This document shows, piece after piece, positions 37,140-49,473 of a DNA stretch of 64,000 bases; position 1 is the stretch's first letter, and every line of letters begins with the position of its first letter. Both the position numbers and the translations under genes were made by a program. The notes under the pieces are model-generated. The model worked only from the letters and a program-made list of their open reading frames with translations, ran no database searches and was not told the DNA's origin. Source of the stretch: Teredinibacter turnerae T7901 (GTDB taxonomy: Bacteria; Pseudomonadota; Gammaproteobacteria; Pseudomonadales; Cellvibrionaceae); NCBI RefSeq assembly GCF_000023025.1, contig NC_012997.1, positions 108,764-172,763 on the forward strand, read 5' to 3'.

Positions 37140-37143
<4 letters not shown>
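35311..37143 (+). CDS. Response regulator with degenerate GGDEF and EAL domains
   Basis: 610 residues: receiver (1-125, phospho-acceptor Asp55 in LVLLDVMMPD), coiled coil (about 130-165), GGDEF (about 170-330) and EAL (about 345-605). The GGDEF signature reads GSDKF, so diguanylate cyclase activity is unlikely. The EAL motif reads ETL, but the catalytic Glu is kept, as are the Asn in NLSAVSI, the Glu in FEITETEA, DDFGSG, the Lys in ALKIDG and the late Glu in VAEFVENQ with QGYFF. Cyclic-di-GMP phosphodiesterase activity is therefore possible. The stop codon overlaps the ATG of the hybrid kinase (ATGA), so the two form one signalling unit. Confidence 0.9.
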
Positions 37144-40430
<3,287 letters not shown>

Positions 40431-40757
40431 CGCCGTTAACAAAGGTCTGAGCTATTGGCGGCGCCGCACCTTTAGTGATCATATGCACGCCAAATGACCA
40501 GGCCCCTTCAACCATATTGTCCCCAATCTTATTCGCAGCGCTTGCACTTCAAGCAGCTAAGCTACCGTTTTATAAACACTTTTTTCGTCCGATAAAAAGC
40601 TGGCCGATTGGTCAGCTTTCTGGCGTGCTTATTGCTCCCACGGTATACATTGTGCCGCCGGAGCTTTTTGTTGCGTACCTGATTACGTAATTTGTTGCGG
40701 CAATGTCTTTTCAATTTAACCGTGGGCAAATCCGTGACCTGTGATTTTTTCCGGCAT
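40431..40757. other. Leader of the cytochrome operon
   Basis: 327 bases with no supported gene. It should contain the promoter of the five-gene cytochrome operon; no clear promoter could be picked out by eye. Confidence 0.45.
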
Positions 40758-43229
40758 ATGCGTATTGCGATGCCGCTGCTTATTAGTGCTGTTGTGGCGC
40801 ACGCGAGCGACGATAATCCAATGGATTTTCTCGACAGTTACTGCGAGCGCTGCCATAACGACGAGCGCTTTTCCGGCAACCTTTCGCTGTCCGATCTGGA
40901 TACCAACGATATTTTTCACGGGCGCGCCAACAGCGATTGGGAAAATATTTTACGCATGGTCAAGCGCGGCGAAATGCCGCCACCGGGGCGCCGCAAAATG
41001 CCCGCCGCCGCCGAGCGCGCGGCGTTTACCTCCTGGCTTGAAAATGGGTTGGACGAATACGCGAGTGCCAACCCCAACCCGGGGCGCGCGACCCTGCGCC
41101 GTTTAAATCGCACCGAATACAGCAATGCGATTCGCGACCTGCTTGCGGTGGACCTGGATATTCGCGAACAGCTGCCCGCCGACGACACCGGTTATGGTTT
41201 TGACAATATTGCCGATGTGCTCAGTGTGTCGCCCACGTTAATGGACCGCTATCTTGCGGTTGCAGGTAAGGTGAGTCGGCTGGCGGTGGGCGTCGCGCCG
41301 CAAATGGCGCAAACCACCAGCTACTTGCTGCCGAAAGACGGCTCGATTCTAAACCAGGGCATTCCCTCCTACGACTGGCGAATGAGCGACAAGCTGCCGC
41401 TCGATTCCCGGGGCGGTGGCGAATTTACCTATTACGCGCCCTATGACGGCGAGTACATCATCAGCGGTTACCTCAACGCCAACACCAACAACGAAGTGGA
41501 TCGCCTGGAAGACAACCGGGTGACCCAGCGCGTTTTCCTCACTGCGGGTGAGCACAGCGTAGGTATCAGTTTTCGCAAACAATTGGCGCTGGATGAAAGC
41601 GTGCAAACACTGCGCAACAGCACCGATATTGTTCCTCTGCCGGATGCGCCACCGCACAAACTGACGCTCGATTTTATTGTGGACAGCGCGCGCGTGGGCA
41701 GTACCCAGGTCGAGTCTTACTACATGTCGCCGCGCTATGCACAGCACAACTTTTTGCGCGACGTGATAGAGATTGATGTGGAAGGGCCGTACCAGGTGAG
41801 CGGTGTCAGCGCGACCGTCAGCCGCGAGAAAATATTCAGTTGTCGGCCCAACTTGTTGCCGTTTTCCGAAAGCCGTTGCGCGAAAAAAATTATTGGCGGT
41901 CTGGCCCGGCAGGCGTACCGACGGCCTGTATCCGGCAGCGATATCGCACCGCTGCTAACGCTGTATCAGCAGGTGGCAGACGCGCAGGGGTTTGACGCAG
42001 GCATCGCGACCGCGATCCAGGCGATTCTGGTTTCGCCGCGCTTTTTATTTTTGCACGAGCGCGATAACTCCGGTGCAAAGCCGGGCGAAGTGCACCCATT
42101 GGACGACTACGAATACGCCGCGCGCCTCGCGCTGTTTTTGTGGTCGAGCCTGCCGGACGAGGCGCTGCTTAAAGCCGCCGAAAAAGGTAATTTGCGGGAA
42201 CCAGAACACCTGCGCCAGCAAATTACCCGCATGTTACAAGATGAAAAATCCCGCGCGCTGGCGACCAATTTTGCGGGCCAGTGGTTGTACCTGCGCAATC
42301 TCGAACACCACCGCGCCGACGTGTATTTGTATCCGGAATTTGATGCACCGTTGCGCCAGGCCATGCGCCAGGAAAGCGAATATTACTTTGCCGGCATCAC
42401 CCGTGAAAATCGCAGCATTCTGGAATTTCTGGACAGCGACTACAGCTATCTCAACGAGCGACTCGCGAAGCACTACGGCATCAGCGGCGTCAGCGGCCCG
42501 CAGTTTCGCCGCGTCACCTTGCCGGAAAATGCGCAGCGTGGCGGATTACTGGGGCAGGCCAGCGTGCTGACCGTTACTTCTTACGCGAACCACACCTCGG
42601 TAGTAAAACGGGGCAAGTGGGTATTGGACAATATTCTCGCCGCCCCACCGCCCCCGCCGCCGCCGGATGTTCCCGCCTTGAAAAGCCGCGAGGGTGGTAA
42701 AGCCCTCAGTGCGCGTGAACAGCTTGCGCTGCATCGTGAAGACCCGGCCTGTGCCTCGTGCCACGTCAAAATGGACCCGCTGGGGTTGGCGCTGGAAAAC
42801 TATGACCCTATCGGCCGTTTTCGCACTCAGGATATCGGGCTCGATATCGACGCCTCCGCGGTGATGCCGGATGGCACCGCGTTCGCGGGGCTCACCGGAT
42901 TACAGCAGGTGCTTATGGCGCGCGGTGAGCAGTTTGCCGAAGCCTTTACCCAGCGCTTAATGACTTACGCTCTGGCCCGCGGCGTGGAATCCATCGATCA
43001 GCCAGCCGTGCGCAACATTGTGCGCGCAGCGCGCGGCGGCCAGTTCAAAATGCAGGACATCATCTTTGGCATCGCTCAGAGCGAACCTTTCAATTACAGG
43101 AAAACCCCCGACCATGAACAGACAGCACTCAAGCACGCGGCGCCGGTTTCTGCGCGGAATGGGAATTGCGCTCGCTCTGCCGGCGATGCCCTCACTGATG
43201 TGGACTGCGAGCGCCAAAGCCAGCTCTAA
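40758..43229 (+). CDS. Exported di-heme DUF1592/DUF1588/DUF1585-type protein
   Basis: 823 residues from the ATG at 40758 (an upstream start would put a Cys-rich head before the signal peptide). The signal peptide ends AVVAHA before SDDNP. A first heme-binding CERCH (Cys29, Cys32, His33) is followed by a DUF1587-like segment (LRRLNRTEYSNAIRDLL), a central region that includes DUF1595/1592-like parts (DYEYAARLALFLWSSLPDEA), and a DUF1588/1585 end with a second CASCH and DPLGLALENYDPIGRFR. The family is known mostly from Planctomycetes and Myxococci and has no established activity. The last 35 or so residues after SEPFNYRKTP run out of frame through the start of the next gene, giving a 116-base overlap, and do not look like family sequence. 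The original stop may have been lost. Confidence 0.87.
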   Translation: MRIAMPLLISAVVAHASDDNPMDFLDSYCERCHNDERFSGNLSLSDLDTNDIFHGRANSDWENILRMVKRGEMPPPGRRKMPAAAERAAFTSWLENGLDEYASANPNPGRATLRRLNRTEYSNAIRDLLAVDLDIREQLPADDTGYGFDNIADVLSVSPTLMDRYLAVAGKVSRLAVGVAPQMAQTTSYLLPKDGSILNQGIPSYDWRMSDKLPLDSRGGGEFTYYAPYDGEYIISGYLNANTNNEVDRLEDNRVTQRVFLTAGEHSVGISFRKQLALDESVQTLRNSTDIVPLPDAPPHKLTLDFIVDSARVGSTQVESYYMSPRYAQHNFLRDVIEIDVEGPYQVSGVSATVSREKIFSCRPNLLPFSESRCAKKIIGGLARQAYRRPVSGSDIAPLLTLYQQVADAQGFDAGIATAIQAILVSPRFLFLHERDNSGAKPGEVHPLDDYEYAARLALFLWSSLPDEALLKAAEKGNLREPEHLRQQITRMLQDEKSRALATNFAGQWLYLRNLEHHRADVYLYPEFDAPLRQAMRQESEYYFAGITRENRSILEFLDSDYSYLNERLAKHYGISGVSGPQFRRVTLPENAQRGGLLGQASVLTVTSYANHTSVVKRGKWVLDNILAAPPPPPPPDVPALKSREGGKALSAREQLALHREDPACASCHVKMDPLGLALENYDPIGRFRTQDIGLDIDASAVMPDGTAFAGLTGLQQVLMARGEQFAEAFTQRLMTYALARGVESIDQPAVRNIVRAARGGQFKMQDIIFGIAQSEPFNYRKTPDHEQTALKHAAPVSARNGNCARSAGDALTDVDCERQSQL

Positions 43230-44451
43230 CACCCCCAAACGCCTCAGTATTTTTTATATGCCCAACGGCATGCGGATGCCGGAATTCACGCCGACCGAAA
43301 CCGGGGTGGGCTATACCACCACGCCATTGCTGCAAGCGCTGGCGCCACACAAAGATAAATTTACCGTGGTGAGCGGGCTCGCCCACTATAACGCGAGTGC
43401 GCTGGGCGATGGTCCCGGCAGCCACGGCCGCAGCTGCGGTGCCTATTTAACCGGCGCACACCCGAAGCGTACCGAAGGCGCCGATATTTTTTGCGGCGAG
43501 TCCATGGATCAATACGTGGCGAATCACCTGGGGCGCAATACCCAGCTCGCCTCCCTGGAACTGGGAATCGAGCCACCGAGCCTGCTGGGCAGCTGTGATG
43601 TGGGCTACAGCTGCACCTACACCAATACCCTGAGCTGGCGCAGCCCGACGTCCCCCCTGCCGGTAACGGTCAAACCCCGCGATGCGTTTGAGCAGATGTT
43701 TGGCGACACTATTGGGCTCGATAAAGCCAGCCGACAGGCGTTGCTTGCCTGCAAGGCGAGCATTCTCGATTTCGTGGTGGCGGATGCGAAAAACCTGTCG
43801 CCGCAATTAGGCGCGCGCGATCGCCGTAAGCTGGAGGAATACTTACAGTCGGTGCGCGATATTGAATTGCGTATCGAAAAAGCCGCCGCGCAGGATCACG
43901 ATTTCAGCGGTAGCCAGCTCGCGCTGCCTGCCGGTATTCCCGACGATTTTGAGCAGCACGTGCGGTTAATGGTGGACTTGCAGGTATTGGCGTTTGAGAG
44001 CGATGTTACGCGGGTATGCAGTTTTATGTCCGGGCGCGAATTGTCCAACCGCGCCTATCCGGAAATCGGCGTGCCCGATTCCCACCACAGCCTAAGCCAT
44101 CACGGCGGCAACCGGGAAAAAATTGCCAAGCTCATTAAAATCAACGAGCTGCACCTCAAACAATTTGGTTACCTGTTGGAGCGCTTAAGCACCACCGCCG
44201 ACGGTGAAGAGGGTTCGCTGCTGGATTCAACCCTGGTGCTGGGCGGCGCGAGCCTGGGCGAACCCAACGACCATGACAATATGAACTTACCGGCCATGGT
44301 GGCGGGTGCGGGAATCGCGGGCAACCGCCATATCGCGATGCCTGCGCACACGCCCATGTGTAATTTAATGGTGAATCTGATGCAGGATCTGGGCGTACCC
44401 GCACAGCAGTTCGGCGACAGCACAGGCACTATTCCGGGGTTGCGCGCATGA
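43114..44451 (+). CDS. Tat-exported DUF1552 protein
   Basis: 445 residues from the ATG at 43114. The N-terminus is a twin-arginine signal (TRRRFLRGMGIALALPAMP) with cleavage near TASAKA. The mature part matches DUF1552, a family placed near DUF1501 and the alkaline-phosphatase-like fold: RLSIFYMPNGMRMPEF, FTVVSGLAHYN, GPGSHGRSCGAYLTGA, and GGASLGEPNDHDNMNLP near the C-terminus. Genes for this family are repeatedly found next to DUF1592-type cytochromes. Tat export implies folding, possibly with a cofactor, before transport. Function unknown. The start overlaps the upstream gene by 116 bases; the end overlaps the ankyrin gene by four (ATGA). Confidence 0.88.
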   Translation: MNRQHSSTRRRFLRGMGIALALPAMPSLMWTASAKASSNTPKRLSIFYMPNGMRMPEFTPTETGVGYTTTPLLQALAPHKDKFTVVSGLAHYNASALGDGPGSHGRSCGAYLTGAHPKRTEGADIFCGESMDQYVANHLGRNTQLASLELGIEPPSLLGSCDVGYSCTYTNTLSWRSPTSPLPVTVKPRDAFEQMFGDTIGLDKASRQALLACKASILDFVVADAKNLSPQLGARDRRKLEEYLQSVRDIELRIEKAAAQDHDFSGSQLALPAGIPDDFEQHVRLMVDLQVLAFESDVTRVCSFMSGRELSNRAYPEIGVPDSHHSLSHHGGNREKIAKLIKINELHLKQFGYLLERLSTTADGEEGSLLDSTLVLGGASLGEPNDHDNMNLPAMVAGAGIAGNRHIAMPAHTPMCNLMVNLMQDLGVPAQQFGDSTGTIPGLRA

Positions 44452-45788
44452 AGTCTTACCGTCAACCGCGGCTAAGTGCACCGCGCTATGTTTTATTGTT
44501 GATCCTGGCGTGTGTACCGTTGCACGGCCAGGAATTACGCACCGCTATCGTTGAAGGTAATTTGTTGCGCGTGCAAAATTTACTGGCCGACGGTGTCGAT
44601 CCCAATCAGCCGTTTGCCGATACCTCCACGCCGCTCGCCTGGGCGACAGACAAGCAGAGCGTGCCTCTGGTAAAAGCCCTGCTGGAGGCGGGTGCCAAGC
44701 CGGTGTCGTCGGCGGACAGCTTTAGTGCGTTGGTGCTGGCTTGCCTGCGCGGCAACAGTGAAATCATCCACCTGCTGCTGGATGCGGGCGCCGAAGTTAA
44801 TCAAACCAACGCCGAGGGCATAACGCCGCTGGCATTGTGTGCGGGCAATGCCGACCTGGCCAGCGTGAAGCGAATACTGGAACAGGGGGCGGAGTTAACG
44901 CGCCGCGATTTACAGGGGCAAACCGCGTTGATGTGGGCTGCAGCCAAAGGGCGCGAGGATATTTTTCGGTTTCTGGTAGGTCGCGGCGCGGATATTAACG
45001 CGGCATCTAACAATGGGTTTTCGCCGCTGTTTTTTGCGATTAAAAGCGGCTCTAAAAATACCGCTTTTGCCGCGCTCGAGCTGGGCGCCGATGTGACGCA
45101 CCGCGGCCCGGAAAATACCAGCGCGGTACAGCTGGCCATGTACCAGCAGCTGTATCCCTTAGCGCAGGCGTTAATCGAAAGGGGGGTTGACCTTAACGCG
45201 TTTGACCGCAACGGTTATCAACTGTTACACGCCGCTGTTATTGCGCAACAGGCGGGGCTGGTTAAATTATTGCTCGACAAGGGCGCGGACCCAAACAGTG
45301 TGACCGGCGAGTCCCGCATTACCTGGCGCTATGAAGTGAATTTCACCAGTCGCCCCTATGTGGTACACCCAAAATCGCCGCTGTTACTGGCCGCTGAACG
45401 CGGCTCGAAAGAAATGATGGCGGCGATGATCGCCGCCGGTGCGAAGCCGGATTTTCGCAGTGATGATGGCAACAATGTGCTGTTGGCGGCGGCGCAAAGT
45501 AACCCTGAGGCCATGGCGTACGCGCTCACGCTGGTTAAAAATGTGAACCGCCAAAACCAGGCCGGGCAAACGGCGTTACACCGCTTAATGACCTTGGGCA
45601 CCGACAAAGAAACGACGAATGAAGATATGGCGGCTATGTTCAAACTGTTAGCCGCCGCAGGTGCGCGCACGGATATTGCGGATAACAATGGCACTACCGC
45701 GTATGATATTGGCAGCCGCGATCAGTACCGTGCAAAAGATGCGTTTCTGGCAACCTTCAATTCAACCAAGGAGAGTGTTCAACTATGA
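44448..45788 (+). CDS. Exported ankyrin-repeat protein
   Basis: 446 residues with a signal peptide ending PLHGQE. About ten ankyrin repeats span the mature chain, for example TPLAWATDKQSVPLVKALLE, GITPLALCAGNADLASVKRI and GQTALMWAAAKGREDIFRFL. The longest insert (about 285-310) contains a WRYEVNFTSRPY segment. Ankyrin repeats bind other proteins; here the position suggests a periplasmic scaffold for the neighbouring cytochrome or DUF1552 proteins. ATGA overlaps on both sides indicate tight translational coupling. Confidence 0.9.
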   Translation: MKSYRQPRLSAPRYVLLLILACVPLHGQELRTAIVEGNLLRVQNLLADGVDPNQPFADTSTPLAWATDKQSVPLVKALLEAGAKPVSSADSFSALVLACLRGNSEIIHLLLDAGAEVNQTNAEGITPLALCAGNADLASVKRILEQGAELTRRDLQGQTALMWAAAKGREDIFRFLVGRGADINAASNNGFSPLFFAIKSGSKNTAFAALELGADVTHRGPENTSAVQLAMYQQLYPLAQALIERGVDLNAFDRNGYQLLHAAVIAQQAGLVKLLLDKGADPNSVTGESRITWRYEVNFTSRPYVVHPKSPLLLAAERGSKEMMAAMIAAGAKPDFRSDDGNNVLLAAAQSNPEAMAYALTLVKNVNRQNQAGQTALHRLMTLGTDKETTNEDMAAMFKLLAAAGARTDIADNNGTTAYDIGSRDQYRAKDAFLATFNSTKESVQL

Positions 45789-46270
45789 GCCAATCTGTTT
45801 TATTTGCGTTTAAGCCGGGGTTTCGCAAAACCCTGCAGCTGGGGATGAGTGTTGCCGTGCTGTTTGTTTGCCAGCACAGCGTTGCAGCGGACAGCGACAT
45901 TATTAAAACCCGTCAGGAGGGTTTTAAAGCGATGGGCGGCGCCATGAAAACACTGCACAAAGCGCTGAAGCGCGATGAATTAGGCACAGCCGCGGTGGTT
46001 GACGCGGCCACCAAACTGACCGAACTGGCGCCCAAAATTCACGACTGGTTTCCCGCCGGTACCGATATGGATTCTGCCCCGGACACCGATGCCTTGCCGT
46101 ACATCTGGAAAAAGCCGGAGAAATTTAAGGAATACGCTGATGCGCTTGTCCCCGCTACCGCAAAGCTTATGAACGTGGCAAACCAAGCTGACGCTGCGGT
46201 ATTTAAATCGGCGTTGGGTGGGGTTAAAGACCAGTGCTCCGGTTGCCATAAAAGCTTCCGGGCAGATTAA
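45785..46270 (+). CDS. Cytochrome c' family (class II) protein
   Basis: 161 residues, signal peptide to about VAADSD, then a four-helix cytochrome with the heme site CSGCHKSFRAD at the very C-terminus, as in cytochrome c'/c-556. N-terminal helix RQEGFKAMGGAMKTLHKALK fits the family. It is periplasmic and is probably an electron carrier or gas-binding protein for the unit. Its ATG overlaps the ankyrin stop, and its TAA shares one base with the next ATG. Confidence 0.92.
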   Translation: MSQSVLFAFKPGFRKTLQLGMSVAVLFVCQHSVAADSDIIKTRQEGFKAMGGAMKTLHKALKRDELGTAAVVDAATKLTELAPKIHDWFPAGTDMDSAPDTDALPYIWKKPEKFKEYADALVPATAKLMNVANQADAAVFKSALGGVKDQCSGCHKSFRAD

Positions 46271-46995
46271 TGCAAGAAACTAAACCCACAGTAAGAGCCG
46301 CAGTAAAAGCCACAATAAAAGCCGAGGCGAAAGTCACCGCGAAAGTCGCGGTATGGGATTTGCCGCTGCGCTTGTGTCACTGGGGGTTGGTGGCGAGCAT
46401 CGCGGTGTGCTGGTGGTCGGCGGAAAACCATAATATGGCGTGGCATGTAACCGCAGGCTATACCGCACTGGGTGTGGTGCTCTTTCGCATTTACTGGGGT
46501 TTTGTTGGTAGTACGCAGGCACGCTTTGTCCATTTTCTGCAAGGGCCCGCTGCGATACTTACCTATCTTAAAAAATTCCACCACCGGGAAAGCAGTGCCA
46601 GCCCCGGCCACAATCCGCTGGGCGCGTTAAGCGCCATCGCATTGCTGTTGTGTGCGCTCTTGCAAGCCGGGCTCGGGCTGTTCGCGATCGACGTCGATGG
46701 TTACGAAGGTGGCCCCTACGCGGACTACCTGGAGTTTGATACTGCGCGTGCATTTGCCCAGTGGCATGAGTGGAACTTTAATCTGCTGCTCGCGCTCATT
46801 GCGCTGCACCTGGTGGCGATTGTTTATTACCAGGTCTGGAAAAAGCAGCCGCTGGCGCGAGCAATGATTACCGGTAAAAAAGCGCTTAGCGTTGAACACG
46901 CTGTGCCAGAAAGCGCCGAGTTAAAGAGTGTGCTGGTGCCCGCATTGATTGGCCTGTTCCTCAGCGTCGGCATCGTGTTACTCATTCGCGGCTAG
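46270..46995 (+). CDS. Di-heme cytochrome b561-type membrane protein
   Basis: 241 residues. After a 27-residue Ala/Lys-rich head, four membrane helices carry likely heme-b ligands: LRLCHWGLV, MAWHVTAGY, and two His in the QWHEWNFN and ALHLVAIVYY segments. A fifth hydrophobic stretch closes the C-terminus. The type resembles the cytochrome b subunit of Ni/Fe-hydrogenase and b561 proteins that move electrons between quinone and periplasmic cytochromes. In this operon it may link the quinone pool to cytochrome c' and the di-heme protein. The head contains short repeated Lys/Ala codons, a composition that differs from the rest. Confidence 0.9.
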   Translation: MQETKPTVRAAVKATIKAEAKVTAKVAVWDLPLRLCHWGLVASIAVCWWSAENHNMAWHVTAGYTALGVVLFRIYWGFVGSTQARFVHFLQGPAAILTYLKKFHHRESSASPGHNPLGALSAIALLLCALLQAGLGLFAIDVDGYEGGPYADYLEFDTARAFAQWHEWNFNLLLALIALHLVAIVYYQVWKKQPLARAMITGKKALSVEHAVPESAELKSVLVPALIGLFLSVGIVLLIRG

Positions 46996-47334
46996 AACTG
47001 GCTTGCACTTATAGAAAGCCCCTTTATCGAAAGACCGCCTCAGCGGCGAGGGATGTTGAAAGTTGATAAGTGGCCAATGCCCGATTGCGATAGCCGGTTC
47101 GCGCTAGCGGGTGAATTCCCCGGCCTAAAACTAACATGTGCGCGCACAATCGTTGTTCGGCGGAAACGTCAGTGTCAGCGCATAATGATCGAGAAAACAA
47201 TGATTCTGGTCGGCAAGGCGCGCAACCGTCACTGAATGTAACGCGTTGCGCGTGTGGAATGCGCTGTTGAGCGCTAACTATTTCCCACCATTGTTAGCGA
47301 TGCGAACAATGGTGGGCTAGTGGACGTTCTAACT
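46996..47334. other. Convergent intergenic region with a 12-bp stem
   Basis: No gene is supported. The notable element is the perfect inverted repeat at 47284-47316, listed separately. The rest is unique sequence. Confidence 0.5.
47284..47316. terminator. 12-bp perfect stem-loop between convergent genes
   Basis: CCCACCATTGTT and AACAATGGTGGG pair exactly around a nine-base loop. There is no T-run on either side, so termination is suggested by position only. Confidence 0.45.
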
Positions 47335-48498
47335 TTAGCCCGCAGGGTTTTCAATCACCGTAAATTGTTCCGTGCTACTTGGAGGCATTTTTTTGTAGGT
47401 ATTTGTTGCGTGACGAATAAGCCGTTTTGTCGTCGCTGTGTTGGCGACTTTGCCTATAAAATCGCGATAACGTCCGTCGCCAAATTTGGCCAGGGCTTTA
47501 CAAAACCACGCCATGGTATCAGAGATATGGTCATCATCGGTGAAACGTTCTTGCCAAACTTTTTCTGCCAGAATATCCAAAATTTCAACATCAACCGATT
47601 CCGCATCGGGATAAGCCTTAGCGAGGTTCTGAATGGCAAGTTTATTACCAATATAGAAAATTCGCTTCAAATTAGCCGCTTGTGATTTTTCCGTTAAGGC
47701 CGTGGGCAGCACTTGCTCGACGAACACTACACCGTTTTCATAATCCAAGAACCGGACTTCACCGAAGTCGTCATAAAAAAACCGGGTTTTGGCCGGGCCG
47801 CCATGACTGGGTTTAAAGGCTTGGTTATTCGGGTTGCCTAACTTGGCGAGCACATAATCATAAGAGTCGCCATATTTTAAGGTGAAAAAGCTTTCTTGCG
47901 GGGTTGTTGCGATAAGTTTCTGGTAGTCGGCGGGGTCGACAATCTCGGTTTTGAGCTGGACAGGCCGACCTGACAGAAGCTGAGACTGAACAACGGGAGT
48001 GACTATTTTGCCTGCAAAGTTTTCTATCCAGATTGCTGCAATCGGCTCCTCTATGCGACCGCGAATGTAATACTTTTTGTTGGCCTCCATGTGTAATGTG
48101 AAATCAGCCTCGACCTTAAGCGGAGATGTTCCACCGGTTATTTGCTTGCGCAACACTCCCACCACGTGCAGGTCTTGATCTCCGGCGGGCACTTTACGTT
48201 CCAACGGGGTGTAGGTCGCTGCGGCGCTACTTCCATAAGCCGGAGCGCCAACGGCCAGCGAAACTAGTACGGCGGTTAACGGGCTGGAGCCCGAGCGCTG
48301 ACGTGTCTGGATGAGGGCGTTATCTACTTTCTGTCCCGAAATCGACTCGAGGTAGTAGATTTCTCCAGTTGATGCTGTCCTGCGGGTTATAGAATCACTG
48401 ATTTGCGCGGTTTCTCCGGTGTATTTTTCGGGAATCGGTTCGTCCAGAGTCTGGCAAGCTTGCAGTAATAGCAAAATGAAAATACAACACAATCGCAT
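47335..48498 (-). CDS. Uncharacterised lipoprotein
   Basis: 387 residues with AGGAG before the ATG and a lipobox LLLQAC at residues 10-15. Acidic residues directly after the Cys do not match the inner-membrane retention pattern, so the outer membrane is likely. A central hydrophobic patch (PLTAVLVSLAVGAPAYG) is followed by beta-rich sequence, and the stretch SFFTLKYGDSYDYVLAKLGN is reminiscent of SmpA/BamE-like domains. The C-terminal 90 residues are helical. No family is recognised with confidence. Confidence 0.75.
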   Translation of the reverse strand: MRLCCIFILLLLQACQTLDEPIPEKYTGETAQISDSITRRTASTGEIYYLESISGQKVDNALIQTRQRSGSSPLTAVLVSLAVGAPAYGSSAAATYTPLERKVPAGDQDLHVVGVLRKQITGGTSPLKVEADFTLHMEANKKYYIRGRIEEPIAAIWIENFAGKIVTPVVQSQLLSGRPVQLKTEIVDPADYQKLIATTPQESFFTLKYGDSYDYVLAKLGNPNNQAFKPSHGGPAKTRFFYDDFGEVRFLDYENGVVFVEQVLPTALTEKSQAANLKRIFYIGNKLAIQNLAKAYPDAESVDVEILDILAEKVWQERFTDDDHISDTMAWFCKALAKFGDGRYRDFIGKVANTATTKRLIRHATNTYKKMPPSSTEQFTVIENPAG

Positions 48499-48764
48499 AA
48501 AAATCTCCTTATGCCCAACGCCAACATTGAAAGCGTCTAACGCAGACGCGCCATTAGCGAGCGGGCTTTTTTTTATTTATTATCGGTTTATTGCATTGGT
48601 GAAAAGCGGAGCCAGAATAGCATTTTGCGAGACGAGGATAAATTTGCACGGAATGGGAAGTGAAATTTAGTGCGGTGGGAGGCTAACAGTTGCACAACAA
48701 CTCGCTGGAGAGAACAATACTTAACCAGTGTAGTTTACAAGCATTCAGTGGCAACGGTTTGGGT

Positions 48765-48799
48765 AATAAAGAATAAAGAATAAAGAATAAAGAATAAAG
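48765..48799. repeat. Five tandem AATAAAG heptamers
   Basis: Perfect head-to-tail copies of AATAAAG over 35 bases. On the minus strand the run reads CTTTATT repeats directly after the terminator stem, so it supplies the T-rich tail. Confidence 0.95.
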
Positions 48800-48834
48800 G
48801 CTGCGAAGGCCGTCTAAATTGGCACTGCGCAGCC
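48799..48834 (-). terminator. Terminator of cohesin/PEP-CTERM gene
   Basis: GGCTGCG and CGCAGCC pair around a 22-base loop; on the minus strand the T-rich heptamer repeats follow immediately. Confidence 0.55.
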
Positions 48835-48842
48835 TGGTGGGT

Positions 48843-49439
48843 TTATTTAAACCGGCTGAGCAGCTGTTTTTTATAGCGCACAAAGCCCGCAGCGATTAGA
48901 CCGCTTAGCATTAACGGCAGTGATCCGGGCAGGGGTACGGGATTTACGCCGCCAATTACATTGATGGTGCCATCGCTGGTGGTGAAGTCGAACGGGTTGC
49001 CCCATTGATCGCCCAGCGCCCAAACCGTGCTGAAGCTTACCTGGGTACTGCCTATGGCCTCGGTGTTAAACAGAATCGTGGCCAGCGAAAAGTTCATCGC
49101 CTGATTCGTGAGTAACGAGCCCGCAGTTTCCCAGGAGAGTTCATTAAGGTTGAGCAGCCCGTCGGTAGCGGAATAGTCCTGCCAGCTCTCGCCGAGGCCG
49201 GAGCCGAAGGAAACGCTGTCGAAGCTGATTATGCTGCTGTCGAAGGCCAGGTCAAAGTCGAAATCACCGAGCGCGAAATTGTCGCCCAAATCGGATACCC
49301 AAATATCTACACCTACCTGATCGCCGAGAAGTACTGTTTGTTCGGTGGGTAAAATATCGATGGTAATCGCGTTGGCCGATGTTAGATGCGCCGCTAACAG
49401 TAGCGCCGAAACCAATTGAATCACGTGAATTTTTTTCAT
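48843..49439 (-). CDS. Cohesin-like protein with PEP-CTERM anchor
   Basis: 198 residues. Signal peptide to TSANA; then a cohesin-like beta-sandwich (about 25-160) with QTVLLGDQVGVDIWVSDLGD, LGDFDFDLAFDSSIISFDSV and FNTEAIGSTQVSFSTV; then a PEP-CTERM tail NPVPLPGSLPLMLSGLIAAG followed by basic FVRYKK. The signature reads VPLP rather than VPEP, a common variant. PEP-CTERM tails are recognised by exosortase for anchoring. It lies 34 bases downstream of a gene ending in a dockerin-like Ca-binding pair, so the two products could bind each other at the surface. The pairing is inferred. Confidence 0.85.
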   Translation of the reverse strand: MKKIHVIQLVSALLLAAHLTSANAITIDILPTEQTVLLGDQVGVDIWVSDLGDNFALGDFDFDLAFDSSIISFDSVSFGSGLGESWQDYSATDGLLNLNELSWETAGSLLTNQAMNFSLATILFNTEAIGSTQVSFSTVWALGDQWGNPFDFTTSDGTINVIGGVNPVPLPGSLPLMLSGLIAAGFVRYKKQLLSRFK

Positions 49440-49473
49440 AGCTTGCTCCTTGAGTAAAGCTCCAGAAAAAGGA

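Larger units (their letters stand above)
48499..48842. other. Spacer with heptamer repeat and terminator
   Basis: No gene supported. Contains the AATAAAG tandem repeat and the stem at 48799-48834. The leader of the lipoprotein gene lies at its left end. Confidence 0.5.
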
